A DNA stretch of 64,000 nucleotides from Terebella lapidaria (lineage: Eukaryota > Annelida > Polychaeta > Terebellida > Terebellidae): positions 24,054,165-24,118,164 of the forward strand of contig OX424564.1 of the NCBI GenBank assembly GCA_949152475.1, written 5' to 3'. The position numbers were made by a program, and so were the translations under genes. Under the pieces are notes generated by a model, which had not been told where the DNA came from, did no database searches, and saw only the letters and a program-made list of their open reading frames with translations. Shown piece by piece: positions 34,201 to 48,075 of the stretch; position 1 is the stretch's first letter, and every line of letters begins with the position of its first letter.

Positions 34201-37200
34201 AACCCTATCGATTATGGAGTCAATCCCTCAAACGACTTTTGACCCAGGGGCCGATAACAATTTTGGTGAGTCATCCTTGAGGCTGAATGCATATCTCAGA
34301 AACGGTGCATCGTAGAGCGAAACGGACGTTATTTTCGGACTTGGACACTAGGCAAACATGTCTTGGGGGTATGTTGGGTGAACTTGGCCCTGGGCCAAGT
34401 TTTTTTTTGCTGAGTCGGCGTTTTCCTTTTTCGGCCATGTCTTAGGTGTATCTCGGATAAAATTGGCCCTTGGCCAAAATTTTTTTTGCTGAGTCGACAT
34501 TTTTCTATATCTCGGAAACGGTGCGTAGTAGAGCGAAACCGACGTTATTTTCGGACTCGTGACACTAGACAAACATGTCTTAGGGGTATGTTGGGTGAAC
34601 TTGGCCCTGGGCCAAATTTTTTTTTGCTGAGTCTGCGTTTTTCTTTTTCGGCCATATCTTGGAAACGGTGCGTCGTGGAGCGAAACGGACGTTATTTTCG
34701 TACTCGTGACACTAGACAAATATGTCTTAGGGGTATGTTTGGTGAACTTGGCCCTGGGCCAATTTTTTTTTGCTGAGTCAGCGTTTTCCTTTTTCGACCA
34801 TATCTCGGAAACGGTGCATCGTAGAGCGAAACGGACGTTATTTTCGGACTCTTGACACTAGGCAAACATGTCTTAGGGGTATGTTGGGTGAACTTGGCCC
34901 TGGGCCAAATTTTTTTTGCTGAGTCGGCGTTTTCCTTTTTCGGCCATATCTTGCAAACGGTGCATCGTAGAGCGAAACGGACGTTACTTTCGGACTCGTG
35001 ACACTAGACAAATATGTCTTGCGGGTATGTTGGGTCAACGTGGCCCTGGGCCAAGTTTTTTTTTGCTGAGTCGGCGTTTTCCTTCTTCGAGAAATTTTCA
35101 CCAGTTATCACATATATACATAGATGAACCCTATTGTTTTGGAGCCGGCTCCGAGGTCCGGTTAGTCCGTGAGGATGAATTTTGTGTCAAATGGTTTCCG
35201 GATGATAACTCAAAAAGTACTTGTGCTACCATTCTGAAACTTGCAAGTACGTTGATATAGTGTCTCAGAGGAACCCTATCGATAATGGATTCAATTCCCC
35301 AAACGACTTTTGACCCAGGGGCCGATATCAATTTTGGTGAGTCATCCTTGAGGCTGAATGCATATCTCAGCAACGGTGCATCGTAGAGCGAAACGGACGT
35401 TATTTTCGGACTTGGACACTAGGCAAACATGTCTTGGGGGTATGTTGGGTGAACTTGGCCCTGGGCCAAGTTTTTTTTTGCTGAGTCGGCGTTTTCCTTT
35501 TTCGGCCATGTCTTAGGTGTATCTCGGGTAAAATTGGCCCTGGGCCAAATTTTTTTTTGCTGAGTCGACATTTTTCTATATCTCGGAAACGGTGCGTAGT
35601 AGAGCGAAACCGACGTTATTTTCGGACTCGTGACACTAGTCAAACATGTCTTAGGGGTATGTTGGGTGAACTTGGCCCTGGGCCAAATTTTTTTTTGCTG
35701 AGTCGGCGTTTTTCTTTTTCGGCCATATCTTGGAAAGGGTGCGTCGTGGAGCGAAACGGACGTTATTTTTGTACTCGTGACACTAGACAAATATGTCTTA
35801 GGGGTATGTTTGGTGAACTTGGCCCTGGGCCAATTTTTTTTTGCTGAGTCGGCGTTTTCCTTTTTCGGCCATATCTTGCAAACGGTGCATCGTAGAGCGA
35901 AACGGACGTTATTTTCGGACTCGTGACACTAGACAAACATGTCTTAAAGGTAAGTTTTATGAACTTGGCCCTGGGCCAAATTTTTTTTGCTGATTCAGCG
36001 TTTTCCTTTTTCGGCCATTTCTTGGAAACGGTGCGTCGTAGAGCGAAACATACGTTATTTTCGTATTCGTGACACTAGACAAATATGTCTTGGGGGTATG
36101 TTGGGTCAACGTGGCCCTGGGCCAAGTTTTTTTTTGCTGAGTCGGCGTTTTCCTTTTTCGGCCATATCTCGGAAACGGTGTGTCGTAGAGCGAAACGGAC
36201 GTTATTTTCGGACTCTTGACACTAGGCAAACATGTCTAAGGGGTATGTTGGGTGAACTTGGCCCTGGGCCAAATTTTTTTTTTTTGCTGAGTCAACATTT
36301 TTCTATATCTCGGAAACGGTGCGTCGTGGAGCGAAACCGACGTTATTTTCGGACTCGTGACACTAGACAAACACATCTCAGGGGTATGTTGGGTGAACTT
36401 GGCCCTGGGCCAAATTTTTTTTTGCTGAGTCGGCGTTTTTCTTTTTCGGCCATATCTTGGAAACGGTGCCTCATAGAGCGAAACGGACGTTTTTTTCGGA
36501 CCTGTTTTTCGGACCTGTTTTTCGTGACACTAGACAAACATGTCTTAGGGGTATGTTGGGTGTACTTGGCCCTGGGTCAAATTGTTCTTTGCTGAGTCGG
36601 CGTTTTTCATTTTTGGCCATATCTCGGAAACGGTGCGTCGTAGAGCGAAAAGAAGGTTATGTTCGGACTCGTGACACTTGACGAACATGTCTAAGGGGTA
36701 CATATGTATGTTGGGTGAACTTGGCCCTGGGTCAAATTTTTTTTGGCTCAGGCGGCATTTTTCATTTTGGCCAGATCTCTTTTATTTTCATTTATATCTC
36801 AGAAACCGTCGTCTTAGAGTGAAATGGATGTATCTTCGTAATCATTTTGGTTGCAGAGTTGTCAGTAATTAACAGTTCACCTGTGATTGTGTTGAGTATC
36901 GAAACGCCCCAAGGCCTCTAGGCCTTTAAGTCTAGTTTATATTTACTTCACATTATCACGACACGGAATTATATTCAGAGTGTATTCCATTTTGTATATC
37001 CTTGATACCTCATTTGCATACAAGTCACCTACATAACACCTAAAATTGATGACCACGCTGAATGATGTTTCAACTGAGATGAGGAGCAGTCTGATCCATC
37101 CGTACTACAGTTAATGAGTCTGGATAGTGGCGGACATATCCCGCCCCTCTGTCCAGTAGATATCCCACAAGAATGTGTTATCAGGTTGACTGAAGTGATA

Positions 37201-37890
37201 ACACACCAAGATCAGACCCGGTTGCTCTCCTTGCGTGTGTGGTCTGGCAACTTATTATCAACATTTTTATATAACATTCGTGACAGCTCCTAGCACGTTT
37301 TAACAGATTGTTTTTTTTTCAAACTCTGTTTACATTTGCTTTGTATATACATATTCAATTTACCTTTTCTATACTAACATCATGCAGTTGCCTCATGTAA
37401 GGCATATTATTTCACAAGTATTCTAGAGATAATTGCATTATTTTCTCTTTATTCATACACGTTAACTGGTATTACGTGTAATTCTTTTGATTTGATCTTG
37501 CGGGATAAATAAACTTCAAGAAACGCAGAACACGTGCAATTCTACATGTATGATGCCATTTTGCCTAAATATCATATTTTTTTTATTATGTGAAATAATT
37601 TTCTGCACTACGGTTCATACCCATTGAACCGTATATTACTGCCCTGCTTTGCAAATGTTCGAATGCTTAATCATATTATTTAGTACTTAGTAGGATCCTC
37701 TCATCAAATGAATACATTCACAAGAAAAACACACACATATATATGTTTAGTGTCATTCATTATCCCAGGATCAATAGATCAGAGAATATTAAACGAACTT
37801 CGGATATAACTGTCCATAAGTCATAGTTAAATATATTACAAACGATAAGAAATATATTGCGAAGAATAACAAAAAAGCATGACAGGACAC
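31290..37890 (+). repeat. Large-unit copy 1 (split by the 33907-36936 insertion)
   Basis: The copy carries all landmarks in order: 31527, 31838, 32682, 32928, 33361 (CTCGGAAGTAAATCTTGA) and 33795. The insertion follows, then the tail with ATATCCCGCCCCTCTGTCCA (about 37137) and GTTATCAGG (37179). The resumed sequence at 36937 (TTATATTTACTTC...) continues what precedes 33907 when compared with copy 6. Confidence 0.75.
33907..36936. mobile_element. Hairpin-ended element, about 3.0 kb, filled with a 146-bp minisatellite
   Basis: Comparison of copy 1 with copies 6 and 7 places the insert between CTCAT-TTA (33904-33906) and TTA-TATTT (36937-36939), a 3-bp TTA duplication. Each end carries a hairpin: AGGGCATTT...AAATGCCCT at 33908-33932 and AAGGCCTCTAGGCCTT at 36911-36926. 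The interior is tandem copies of a unit of about 146 bp (TTTTGCTGAGTCGGCGTTTT, ATCTYGGAAACGGTGCGTCG, AGCGAAACGGACGTTATTTT, CTTGGCCCTGGGCCAA). A 1071-bp block starting at 34016 is repeated from 35087. Repeated peptides such as RKRCVVERNGRYFRTRDTRQ are by-products. There is no transposase. The superfamily is undetermined. Confidence 0.75.
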
Positions 37891-37899
37891 TCGATCTTC

Positions 37900-40250
37900 A
37901 TGTTTCTCAATTCCACGAAAATACAGGAAAGAGAAACAGCACTGGGAAGGTGAGGTTGAAGCTTCTCTAGGTATTACTTCCTAAGGGACACTGTTGGGAA
38001 GTGCGAGATAACTCCAAGTGAACGAGAGATGGCATTATGATGACTGTCATTTGACAATAATTAGCAAAACGTACGAAATTATAATTATAAATTTATATTA
38101 TAAATTTGCACTCGACTGATATTCATGCAAAAATCGTAATCTGAAGTGTTTTACAATGATATCGTAGCACTGAGGAAACATGACTGAGACTGGTCAAGAC
38201 TGAATCACAATAACTTTTGCTTCTCAATACCTAGTTAATTATGTCCAAATGTCGATATTGTCATCATCAAAATCTAGTTGTATTGGTGGTAATAGATTGA
38301 TACTAACATACTTATGTAGTTGGTGTAGTTGGATTTTCTAACGACTCAATACATTATAAGCCGAGCAATCATTAGATGTATGTACTCAAACTACATTAGA
38401 TTTGTACCTAAACACAACAAATTCCGGTTAAATATCCACCCCTAAGGACGCCCCGAACATTTGGACAAACGAAGATTGTCACAACAATAGATACCGGGTA
38501 ACCACGTTTTCGTATTCGAATAGCGATCTTGTTTGAGCAGGCTTCATCAACCCACATCGTAACTCCATACAACGTGGTTATTGTCGACGGACATTGCTAG
38601 AGAAAGACGTGTCTAATACACTTTCTCGTAATTCGATTGTCTATTCTACTGTCTCAGAGCATGAGGTTCCGAGAAATGTGATATCTGTTTTTTCTAAACG
38701 GAAGATAAGCTTATGTCTCCATTTGTTCACGTAAAAATGCAGTTGTATACTATTTGCGTCAATTGAAATTATGTTTGTGAAACACTCAAAATCGATTTAT
38801 ATCGCGTTAAACGAGGTAGACAAAGTGCCATACTCCTAGGATAAAACACAAAAGAAAGTTGCGAATCCAATTGCACAACTATCTTGCTCTCCACTGGCAC
38901 TATCCACTGGCACAAGATGCACTGCTCTCAAGTATAGCTTTTACATATGATGCTTATGTTGTCAACCTCATGATAGAAACGTAAGTACATTGGACTCCTC
39001 TTAACTTGGTTCATGTCGGTTGGTGCCATAAGAAGCACCCCCGACAGCAAACTGATCAACTGTAATATACCTAGAGGTATATTACGATCAATTGATTGGT
39101 GGAGTGTATTGCTTACAGAAAACAAAGTTGTCTTCTAGGTTCAACAACCTTTTGTGTAAATACGAATTCGTGATTATATAAATACGTCATAATGTGGCGC
39201 TCATTACTATATGAGCAAGTTTGTTTTGTAGGAAATCCTATTTGTTACATATCATAATAACCTCCTGATGTGAGTACATACATGTATTGAAATCGTACTC
39301 ACCCAGATTTGATTTTTCTACAACCGTTAACAGGAAAGTGCTACATTACATAACACATTGTGCCGGCTCTGTTCGCTGCATACTATGAAAATAATCTCTA
39401 GTCATCAGTGTCCAAGTTGGGAAACAAATGAGAAACGAAATATAAGACACGTGCTATCTGAACGATTATGCATGGGACGTACTGTGTTTGTGCATATGGC
39501 TTCAAGTTCATAAACAGATAATTTCTGCTTCCATGGAAATAAATCTTGGGATATTATTTTGTAAAGCATTGCCACTACTGAATGCCATGGATCTTTCAGG
39601 AAGTCAAATAAAAAAAACTTGGTACTATTTTGGGCGAGCCGGTAATTAAGGTTCGGATCAAAACACGATGGCATGAGGGATGTTGTTTTTATCCCTATTT
39701 TATTTTGCAATAGATACTGGCACGACATATTTCATGGATGTATCAGTTGACTTATCGAATAATGTAATAGCCGTTCATGTGGTACTAGTAAATGTTTATG
39801 ATAGAGTAAGTAGAGACTGCTTCTCATTTCCTCATGTAACAGAATCTGGAGCGTGCATTGCGAATAATAAATTGTATGTGGTGGCTCTGGGATTCGGGAA
39901 GTTTCATGTAGTATGCTTGCAGCAATCACGTCTCATTCAGTCATTAGTGGTGTCACGAAATGGACCAAATTATCTTGGGCTGACCGCCCAGGCAGTTATA
40001 CCAACATTACCAATCATACAGTACAACCATGACAACCGGTAATCCATAACGAAGGTGTGGCAAGTTTTCAATATCCACCATTGATGATGTTAATTATATA
40101 ATGATGCAATATCCACAACGGTGCTATGAATTTTGACTCTTTTTATATATTTATGACTAAGTGTATGTCATCCATTCGGTTACTGCCGTCCAATCATTGT
40201 AAGTTATAATGATGGATAGATAGGAAATAAGCAACACAAGTGCTGGATAT
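37900..40250 (+). repeat. Large-unit copy 2 (more diverged)
   Basis: The landmark GAGATGGCATTATG is at about 38025, the GTATTCGAATAGCGATCTTG motif at 38511, the CCTCCTGATGTGAGTAC motif at 39261 and GTGGCTCTGGGATTCGGGA at 39882. It is clearly paralogous to copy 1 but with many small indels. A mirror-like AATATACCTAGAGGTATATT palindrome at about 39064-39083 is specific to it. Confidence 0.65.
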
Positions 40251-40254
40251 TTGA

Positions 40255-43200
40255 GCTCTACAATCCACGAAGACACCAAAAAAGATTTTAATACTGGCAG
40301 GGTTCAATACCCTGAGGTTAAGGCTTCCTACCTATGTAGCACAATCACGGGGACACTACGGGCAGTGCAGGATAATTCCAAGTGAATGGGAGGTGGCATT
40401 AGGCTGACAGTAATTTGACAGCGTTTGGCAAATTGTGCGGGATCAGTTGCACTCGTGTAATATTCATGCAAAAAGGGTAACATATACACTAATTACAGAT
40501 TACTGGAGAAAAAGGGATGTCGTCAAGTTGCTTGAGTCCGATTCCCAATAAACTCTTCTAGGTATCACAGCCTTGTAATAATGATGCCAATACGCCAAGT
40601 ATGGCTTGGTACAACTAATCCGGGTTTCGTTCATATGCATGTGTCATGGCAGTTCTATACTGAGTTCTTTTGGTATACAGTAGAAACAACCATTTTATCT
40701 AGTGGGTCTCCTTGATGACGCTCATGTGTCCTTGCATATACATATTTGGCTGGGCTTTGTTTCTGTTCCAAAACGGGTAATCTACAGGCCTCATCATACT
40801 TTTTTTGTCAGTGCAAATCAGTTGGTATATACTCATTGGAAATTCTCAGACAGTCTCAGTCGAAGACATGTTATGCAGAGCAATAACCAGATTATTATTC
40901 AGGCAACAGGAGTCACAATATCGTCCACAGATAGGCATAATAATATTGTGGCAGAACGAACACACCAATAGACGTGATTTCAATCTTTTGGGTCGATGAC
41001 AAATACAATAACTATACAACAATAAATCAGGGGGAACTACGTTTCCGTATTCGAGTAGCGATCTAGTTTGAGCAAGTTTCATCAACTAACGTGATAACCC
41101 CATTCAACTAGGTTGGTGTTGGCGGGTATTGTGAGACAAATCCGGGACAGATTTATCTTCATGAGAGGAGATATCTGAAGTTTCCAGAACGAATGGAAAG
41201 TAACGAACCAATGGCTACTGAGGGCAGAACATGCAAATTTTGTCTTGCCACTCACGCGCACTTTACTACATGCACTGCTCCCCATTGAAATATAAACGTA
41301 TGATTCTAGTGTCTTATGATGAATAACAAATACCCTGTACTATAATTATTTTGGCTCATTTGGGAAGGTGCCTTTGAAGACAGCCCTACAGCTGACTGGT
41401 AATAGGCATGAGGGCTAGAAGAGAATGCTCAGTTGATTGGCGGGATATCGTGTTTGCTGGCTCCAAAAGTGTACCTAGGTTCAACAACATATTATGTAAG
41501 CACAAGTGTTTGAAGCTCACTAGTTAATAAACAAGTTTCTCAACTTTGTAGGGATTATTATGAATTGCATACAATGATGAATCCCTGATGTAAGCACGTA
41601 CATCTGTGTGTGCTCGTACATATGAACTCATAATTACAGTTCAAGTACTATTAGTCAGCACCTAAATGTGTGATGAAAGTGATTTGCCCAAATTCTTCGT
41701 GCCACAATAATAAAATCCAAACAAAATATGTACTTACCCATTTGTCTTTTTTACTGTGCTCCAGTTGTCAAAAGAAATATGATACATTATATAATCCATA
41801 TCGGGTATCATGCATGTGTGCACTGCAAAATATGAAATTATTTCTCAGTCAGCAGAATCCAAGATGTGAATGGAATCACGACCGTAAGTACCGTTCTCTC
41901 TACACCGGACCAAACACCCTGTTTATTATGGATTAAATCTGAATTGAATTTTCTTCTAGAATTGACAGACTATTGTGCATAGGGCGTCAGTGCTTGGAAC
42001 ATATGGTATTACGTTCGTGAGCAGATCATTTCTGTTCGGAAGTAAATCTTGAATTATTGTTTTGCAATGCTTCGCCAAATGCGATAGATCTTTTACTGAG
42101 TCCAGATAAAAAGGAACTCGGCATGATCCTGGCCGGAGAATTGAGGCCCGAATCAAACCCCACAGCTAAAAGGTGTTCACGTTTTTATCCTTAGTTATTA
42201 TGCAATAATTGCCTCTGCGATTTAGTTTCACGACTGCACCAGCTGACTTATAATGTAATAGCCGTGCAGGAAATCATGCATTCCAAAGATACTAGTAGGT
42301 GTCCGATAATAGAGATATAACGCCAAATGATTACCTCCAGAAATACTCGTATCAACGGCGTATGAGCTAAGATGCATCAAGGATTTATGGTAGGAGAGGT
42401 CTCCCACTTTTTGTTCCTGCAACATTATCCTGGGGGTTGCATTCCCAATGATGAATATTATCTGGTGGCTCTGGGAGTTAGGAAGTGCCAGAGTTGGCAT
42501 GTTTGTTGTGATAAACGACTTCCTAGTCATCACTGTCCGGATCAATTTCGCATCTCCCTTTCTGTTTCTCTTTAATATTTGCATGGTGGTACTACTATAC
42601 AGGAAGTATAATCATAGAGTATTTAAATTTGTATATACGTTACATTTTCATGTATTACAGGATACAAATGTCACCCGATACAAGTCACTTACACAACACA
42701 TAAAATTGATGACCACCCTAGAGTAATTATATACAATTACTCAAGCGCTGTGAGAGTCAGCATTAGTTGTGCATAAATATGGTTATATCAGTGCCATCGT
42801 AACAGCTTGAACCCACTATGTGTTTACCAATATTCATCAACTGACATGACACTTATTGTGTTTAATTATTTCTCTGTTCAATCATTTCTCTCTTATTTCC
42901 TGCGTCTTCTTCTCGAGTGGAGTTCAAAGTGTGTAGATGTGATGATATTTGAAAGACATGTCCCTCTTCTTTAAACATTGACAATGTGTCTGGCCTCAAG
43001 TGAAGAGAATTAGTTTTCAAATATATTAACTTGAGATGCCAAGGGATCAGCTTAGCGACTGCTATGGAATTTATAGTGATGTGCATAGTGTAAAAACAAC
43101 TTAAGAAGCAACAAAATGTGTTACAGACAACAGACAATCCCTAGTGAAGAGAGAGAGAGGGAGAGAAATGAAATTATCCACGTACAGTATGCTGGTCGCC

Positions 43201-44650
43201 CTCTTGAAACAAATATCCAGTAAAGTTTGACTTCCATACCCACAATTACGAAATACCTGTGAAGGTAATATCATATATGTTTCTCCTTACATGAAACTTG
43301 TTCCGACTATATTCTTATTAGTACAATGTAAACATTTGCTAATCCTATGATTGTTATTCGAAATGATGTAATTTTCTGTTTCGGATCACTTAAAACTTAC
43401 TTGTTGTCTCACCTTTTCTATTTCCTAAACTGTCCTACTTTGCTACCCGGGATCTGAAATGCCATCTGTAGTTCAAACAGTGCATCGTCATGCCTATGAC
43501 ATTACACAGTGTAAGACAGAATATACCTACACCAAACTACAGCAATGTTTGGTGCAGTGTTTAGAGCAAAATCAAGTTTAAACACCTGCAAAACGTCTGA
43601 GAAAAACATATGAGAGTGTATGCATGTTACTGATCATACCTCCAACACAGTCTGCTAGGTGCCTCATCACGGACACCCACACATACGGGGAACAAGGTGA
43701 ATAACAGACTGGTACAAATCGCATAAAAAAACTTCAAACAAATCTGCATTATCCTGACAGGAAATATAGGGTTCTCCAAGGTATAATCCCGGTTGTATGC
43801 ACTGAGTTGCACCTGGTACTAAAACCCAGATAATGATTAGGAGATAATAATCAGAAGGAGGTGGTCCACTCTGCCAATTATCCAAAAAGCTGATACCTTG
43901 TCTGATGAGCCGACAGTAAGCAGGTCTGCAATGATGTCGAATATTTTCCAGAAATGGTGAGCCATTAAATACATCATTCCAGATGAGTGTGCGAGCATAC
44001 AAACTTATATTATTAGCAGAGACATTTATACCATGTGTACATCTACATACATTTCTATTCGATGATGATTCAACACTTGTTTTGTTCCGAATCGTTATAA
44101 TAATGATATTATAATCATTTTACGCCATGTGAAATATTCAGCTTTTCAAATATTCAGATCAGCCTTCAGGTTCGTTTGCGGTGAATATATTTACAGTTGA
44201 ATGCCAGAGGATAAATTGAGAACACCAAACGAAAAAAGAAGTAAAATGCATGTACACCTGACTTCAATACTTGTGTGAATAGGTACTGATCAGTGAAAAC
44301 AGGTATGTTTCCTAGGATATTCCACCATGTTAACCCAATAGTGGTGATGTTTCAGTTGAGATGGAGAGCAGTCTGACGCATCCATCATACAGTTAATGAG
44401 TTTGGATAGTGGCTGACATATCCGGCCCCTCTATCCAGTAAATATCTCACAAGAATGTGTTATCAGGTAGGGTGAAGTGATAACACACCAGAATCAGTCC
44501 ATATGCTCTTCTCGTGTATTTGGTCTGGCAACTTATCATCAATATGTTCATGTAATATTCGTCACAGCATCTAGCACACTGTAAAAGAAAATATTTCATA
44601 TTTACATACTGTAATATTTTTCAAACTGTCATCATGTAATTCCTAGTAAC
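40255..44650 (+). repeat. Large-unit copy 3 (complete, first half of a duplicated two-unit block)
   Basis: Landmarks are at 40385, 40706, 41575, 42035, 42466, 44398 and 44460. The tail segment (42740-44650) closely matches 55910-57430 of copy 7. From about 44020 the two are nearly identical. Confidence 0.75.
43667..44002 (-). pseudogene. Possible C-terminal scrap of an L1/Tx1-like LINE, inside the large unit
   Basis: A 111-codon minus-strand frame reads TLIWNDVFNGSPFLENI, then RLIRQGISFLDNW. This recalls the W-N ... G-I-x-x-(x)-D pattern near the C-terminus of L1/Tx1-type LINE ORFs. The same DNA recurs at about 56460-56740 in copy 7 with its frame broken. No endonuclease or reverse transcriptase is adjacent. 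The resemblance is short and may be chance. Confidence 0.25.
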
Positions 44651-45680
44651 TAATTCCACACTAATCAATACTAATTCCATCTCGTATACCTGCTGCGAGG
44701 GCTATACACTAAATTAAAAATATTTTATGTAATTCCTGTCCCTGGTGATGCTAGTTTGGCTTTGCATCTAAGTAGTCGGGTTTGTAACTATTCCAAAATG
44801 AGGTAATATATCGGCCTCACCATGAGCTTATGCCACTGGTTATACATATTTAACATTCTGTATATTGAAATTTCTAACGACTCAAGCCATCACAAGCAGA
44901 GAAAACATTAGATTTTCACTCAAATACAGATAGACACAATAAATTCCGTTCAATTCCCACCCCTCAATGGGCGCGTTTGAACTTTTGAACAAATGGAGAT
45001 CGACACAGCAATCGATACCGGGTTTACAATCACGAATTCAAATTGCGATCTTATTTGAGCAAGCTTCATCAAACTACGTCGTAACCTCATAAAATGTGGT
45101 TATTGTTGACGGATATTGCTAGAGAAAGTCACGTCCAATACATTTCCTCGTAATCGATTTCAAATTCTGATGTCTCAGAGGATGATGTTCAAAGAAATGT
45201 GATCTCTGCTAAAAAAAATGACGTTTGCATTATCTAATAATTAGCACAAAGGCTAAACAATACCAGATTTTATCTCCGTTTATTCACGTGAGAATGTAAT
45301 TGCTGTTGTCACAAGAACACACAGTTCGCATTCAATTGAAAGTATACATGTCAATTATTATTTGTCTGAACCTCAAGAAATCGATTTTTTAGAGATAAAC
45401 AACATTCGCAATAGACGAGACTGACAAAGCCCCGTACCCCAAGGACAAGGCTTCTTCTCCAAGAGGCTATGATGCGGACACCACAGAGGTGTTGCGAATG
45501 TATTTGAACATCTATCTTGCTACCCAATGGCACGTGTAAATTTCACAAGATGCACTGATGTAATAGGCCTGTAATAGGCCTGGTGGAAAATGATCAACTG
45601 ATTGGTGTAGTGTATTGATTACTGATGTCCCGAGTGCCTTTTATGTTCAACAACATTTTGTATAAATACGAATTTGTATA

Positions 45681-45857
45681 CAGTGGTCCCCCTCAGATAA
45701 GACCCCCCTCAATAAAAACTCCCCCCTCTGTAAGGACATTTTCGTGTGGTGCTAGGATACCTTCAACATGTAAATGAACCCGTCTAATGAGACATTCCCT
45801 CAGATAAGACCTTAATTTTGTGGCAGAGGGGTAAGTCTTATCTGAGGAGGACCACTG
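45681..45857. mobile_element. Tc1/mariner-type MITE, 177 bp, TA target duplication
   Basis: CAGTGGTCCCCCTCAGATAA starts at 45681 and the inverse of CAGTGGTCCTCCTCAGATAA ends at 45857, so the termini match with one difference over 20 bases. TA flanks both ends (45679-45680 and 45858-45859). It has no coding capacity. CAGTGGTCC-type ends with TA sites are typical of mariner-derived MITEs. Confidence 0.9.
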
Positions 45858-46128
45858 TATATGTAAATGCGTCAGATGTGGATCTAATTTACTAGCAAGT
45901 TTTTCTGTTGGATATCATATTTTTACACACCATAATGAGCCCCTGATGTGAGTACAATGTTCAACCTCCTAATTACAGGTCAAGCGTTATTCATAGTAAT
46001 GTATGTTAGCCATAATTGTTTTTTACTAAAACCGTCCACAGAAATGTACATTACGGAGCACATACTTTGCCTGCTCTGTTCCCGGGATAATATGAAAATG
46101 ATATTTTTTGGTCAACAGATGCTGCCTG

Positions 46129-48075
46129 CCATGTCTTCTAAACGCTGGTACACTGGTACGCTGGTACGAAAATAATTATATCTAAATGATCAATAATCTC
46201 AGTGTTTATATTTTCCGCACGTGAAAAACACTGTGTCACTATCGTAATCAGAACTATTTCTTACCGACAATCTAACAAATTCATAGAATACGGCTGTTGG
46301 ACAAATCCATTTCAAGTCACGTCCATTGCCTATATTTGGCACTGCATTTATCGAATTCAACCATTTGAAACACCGTGATTAATGTGATTTTGCACTGACA
46401 ATGACCACAGGGGCGGATCCGAGATTTAGGCAGAGGGGATGGGGGGTATTATGTTCTAAGGTAACGTCCTGGCCTCTCTGATGTATAATCTCGACATAAA
46501 TACCCACCGATGCCCCTGCTCTGTAAAGTAAACCGGTATGATCACCCTGTTCTCAAATACTCTACATTTCGATAGATCTTTCAATTTTCAAATTGTGTTT
46601 TTATCTTTCTTGACAGTTTCCCTGTCATTTTTGTTTTCTCTCACTTCGTATGCCTGATATGACTTTCTGTCCCCGGACTATGAGATTGGATAACGGACCC
46701 TGTTTTGTTTGCTCGGAATACTTGATACTGGGTATTGATTCCACGTCTCCAACATTCACACACAAACATGTAGGCCAACCTTCTTTTTAAAACATTTTGT
46801 GACAATTTCGTATACAAATCGAGTGAGCACAACAGGCATTCCGCACTGATGGGGGAGCATTAGCTCTAGGTGGAACGACAGGCGACCAGGCTACCGTATT
46901 CATGCGCATTTTACGTGTCCAAAATATTTGGACGTGTAAATATTTGGAACGGATGCAAAAAGATAAACTATTAGTTCATGAGCCATGAGTCCATTAATAT
47001 TTTGAGGAACTGTGTGGCCATCATTTACAAATAGGTGCCCTGATACATGCTTTTGGTACTTGATAACATCAGTAGCAAAAATAACAATGTCCCCAATGCC
47101 CTAATTGCTGAAAAATGCGTTGAATTTGGCAATAACCACAATTGCGGCGAAACCGAATTCGATCAACATGATCAACAATAAACACAAAGTTGTATATATC
47201 TTTGCCCCTAATTGTACACCAATAGCATTTATTAAGGCACAAAAATGTTGATAATCTCCACAGAGTTCCTTAAAATATTTAAAGTTTTAGGAAAAAACAT
47301 GACAAAATTTGCGATTCTGATGGTCACCATCTTGGATTTCATGCAGAAGGGGTATGCTGAAGTAGTTGAAAATATTTTTATTATTGCATTCCTTGCCGTC
47401 TAAAATATATGTTTAGGTCTTAACTTTGTGTCTCTAGCACAATTAGGGGCAAAGATATATACAACTTTGTGTTTATTGTTGATCGATTGTGTTCATTGCC
47501 AACTTCAACGCATTTTTCAGCAATTAGGGCATTGGGGACATTGTTATTTTGGCTACTGATGTTATCAAGTACCAATAGCATGTATTAGGGCACATATTTG
47601 TAAATAATGGCCACAGAGTTCCTAAAAATATTAAAGTTTTAGAAAAAAAAGAGACAAAATATGCGATTCTGATGGCCGCCATCTTGGATTTCATGCTAAA
47701 GGATAGGCCGAAGTAGTTGAAAATTCCTTGCATTCCTTGACCTCCAAAACATATGTTTAGGTACCAAAATCGTGTCTCTAGCACAATTAGGGGCAAAGAA
47801 AAATACAAATTTGTGTTCCAAGAAATATCTCGGTTTTGATGGCGGCCATTTTGAAAAGCCGCCATATTGGATAGTTCATCCCAGGATATTGAGTGTTAAC
47901 AAGTGGATTCTGAAGCTCAAGGGTCCCCTGAACAAAACGACACCCCTCGCGGAGAGTCCTGGGGGGGGGTGCACGGTGGACCCCCTGGGCTATGGAAATA
48001 TTGGTATGTACTGTACCAGTGTACCAGCTTACCAGCGTACCAGTGTACCAGCGTACCAGCGTTTAGAAGACATGG
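46129..48075. mobile_element. Mutator-like foldback element, 1947 bp, 9-bp target duplication
   Basis: TGCTGCCTG flanks both ends (46120-46128 and 48076-48084). The termini are inverted copies of CCATGTCTTCTAAACGCTGG, each followed inward by an 8-bp minisatellite (ACCAGYGT): about three units on the left (to 46168) and six on the right (48015-48062). Inside, a long inverted repeat has arms at about 46991-47222 and 47440-47635. A CAYCATCTTGGATTTCATG segment recurs directly at 47325 and 47675. A GGGGCGGATCC-type remnant (46411) and a G-run at 47961 are also seen. There is no transposase. Nine-base duplications are typical of Mutator-like elements but not exclusive to them. Confidence 0.85.

Noticed and set aside
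34348-36872. ORFs with RKRCVVERNGRYFRTRDTRQ-type repeats on both strands
   Set aside because: They coincide with the 146-bp minisatellite inside the 33907-36936 insertion; frames shift between units.
33900-36940. Helitron interpretation (hairpin followed by CTAG near the right end)
   Set aside because: Sister copies of the host unit put the left edge at TTA-AAGGGC, with no 5' TC and with a TTA duplication, which does not fit Helitron insertion between A and T.
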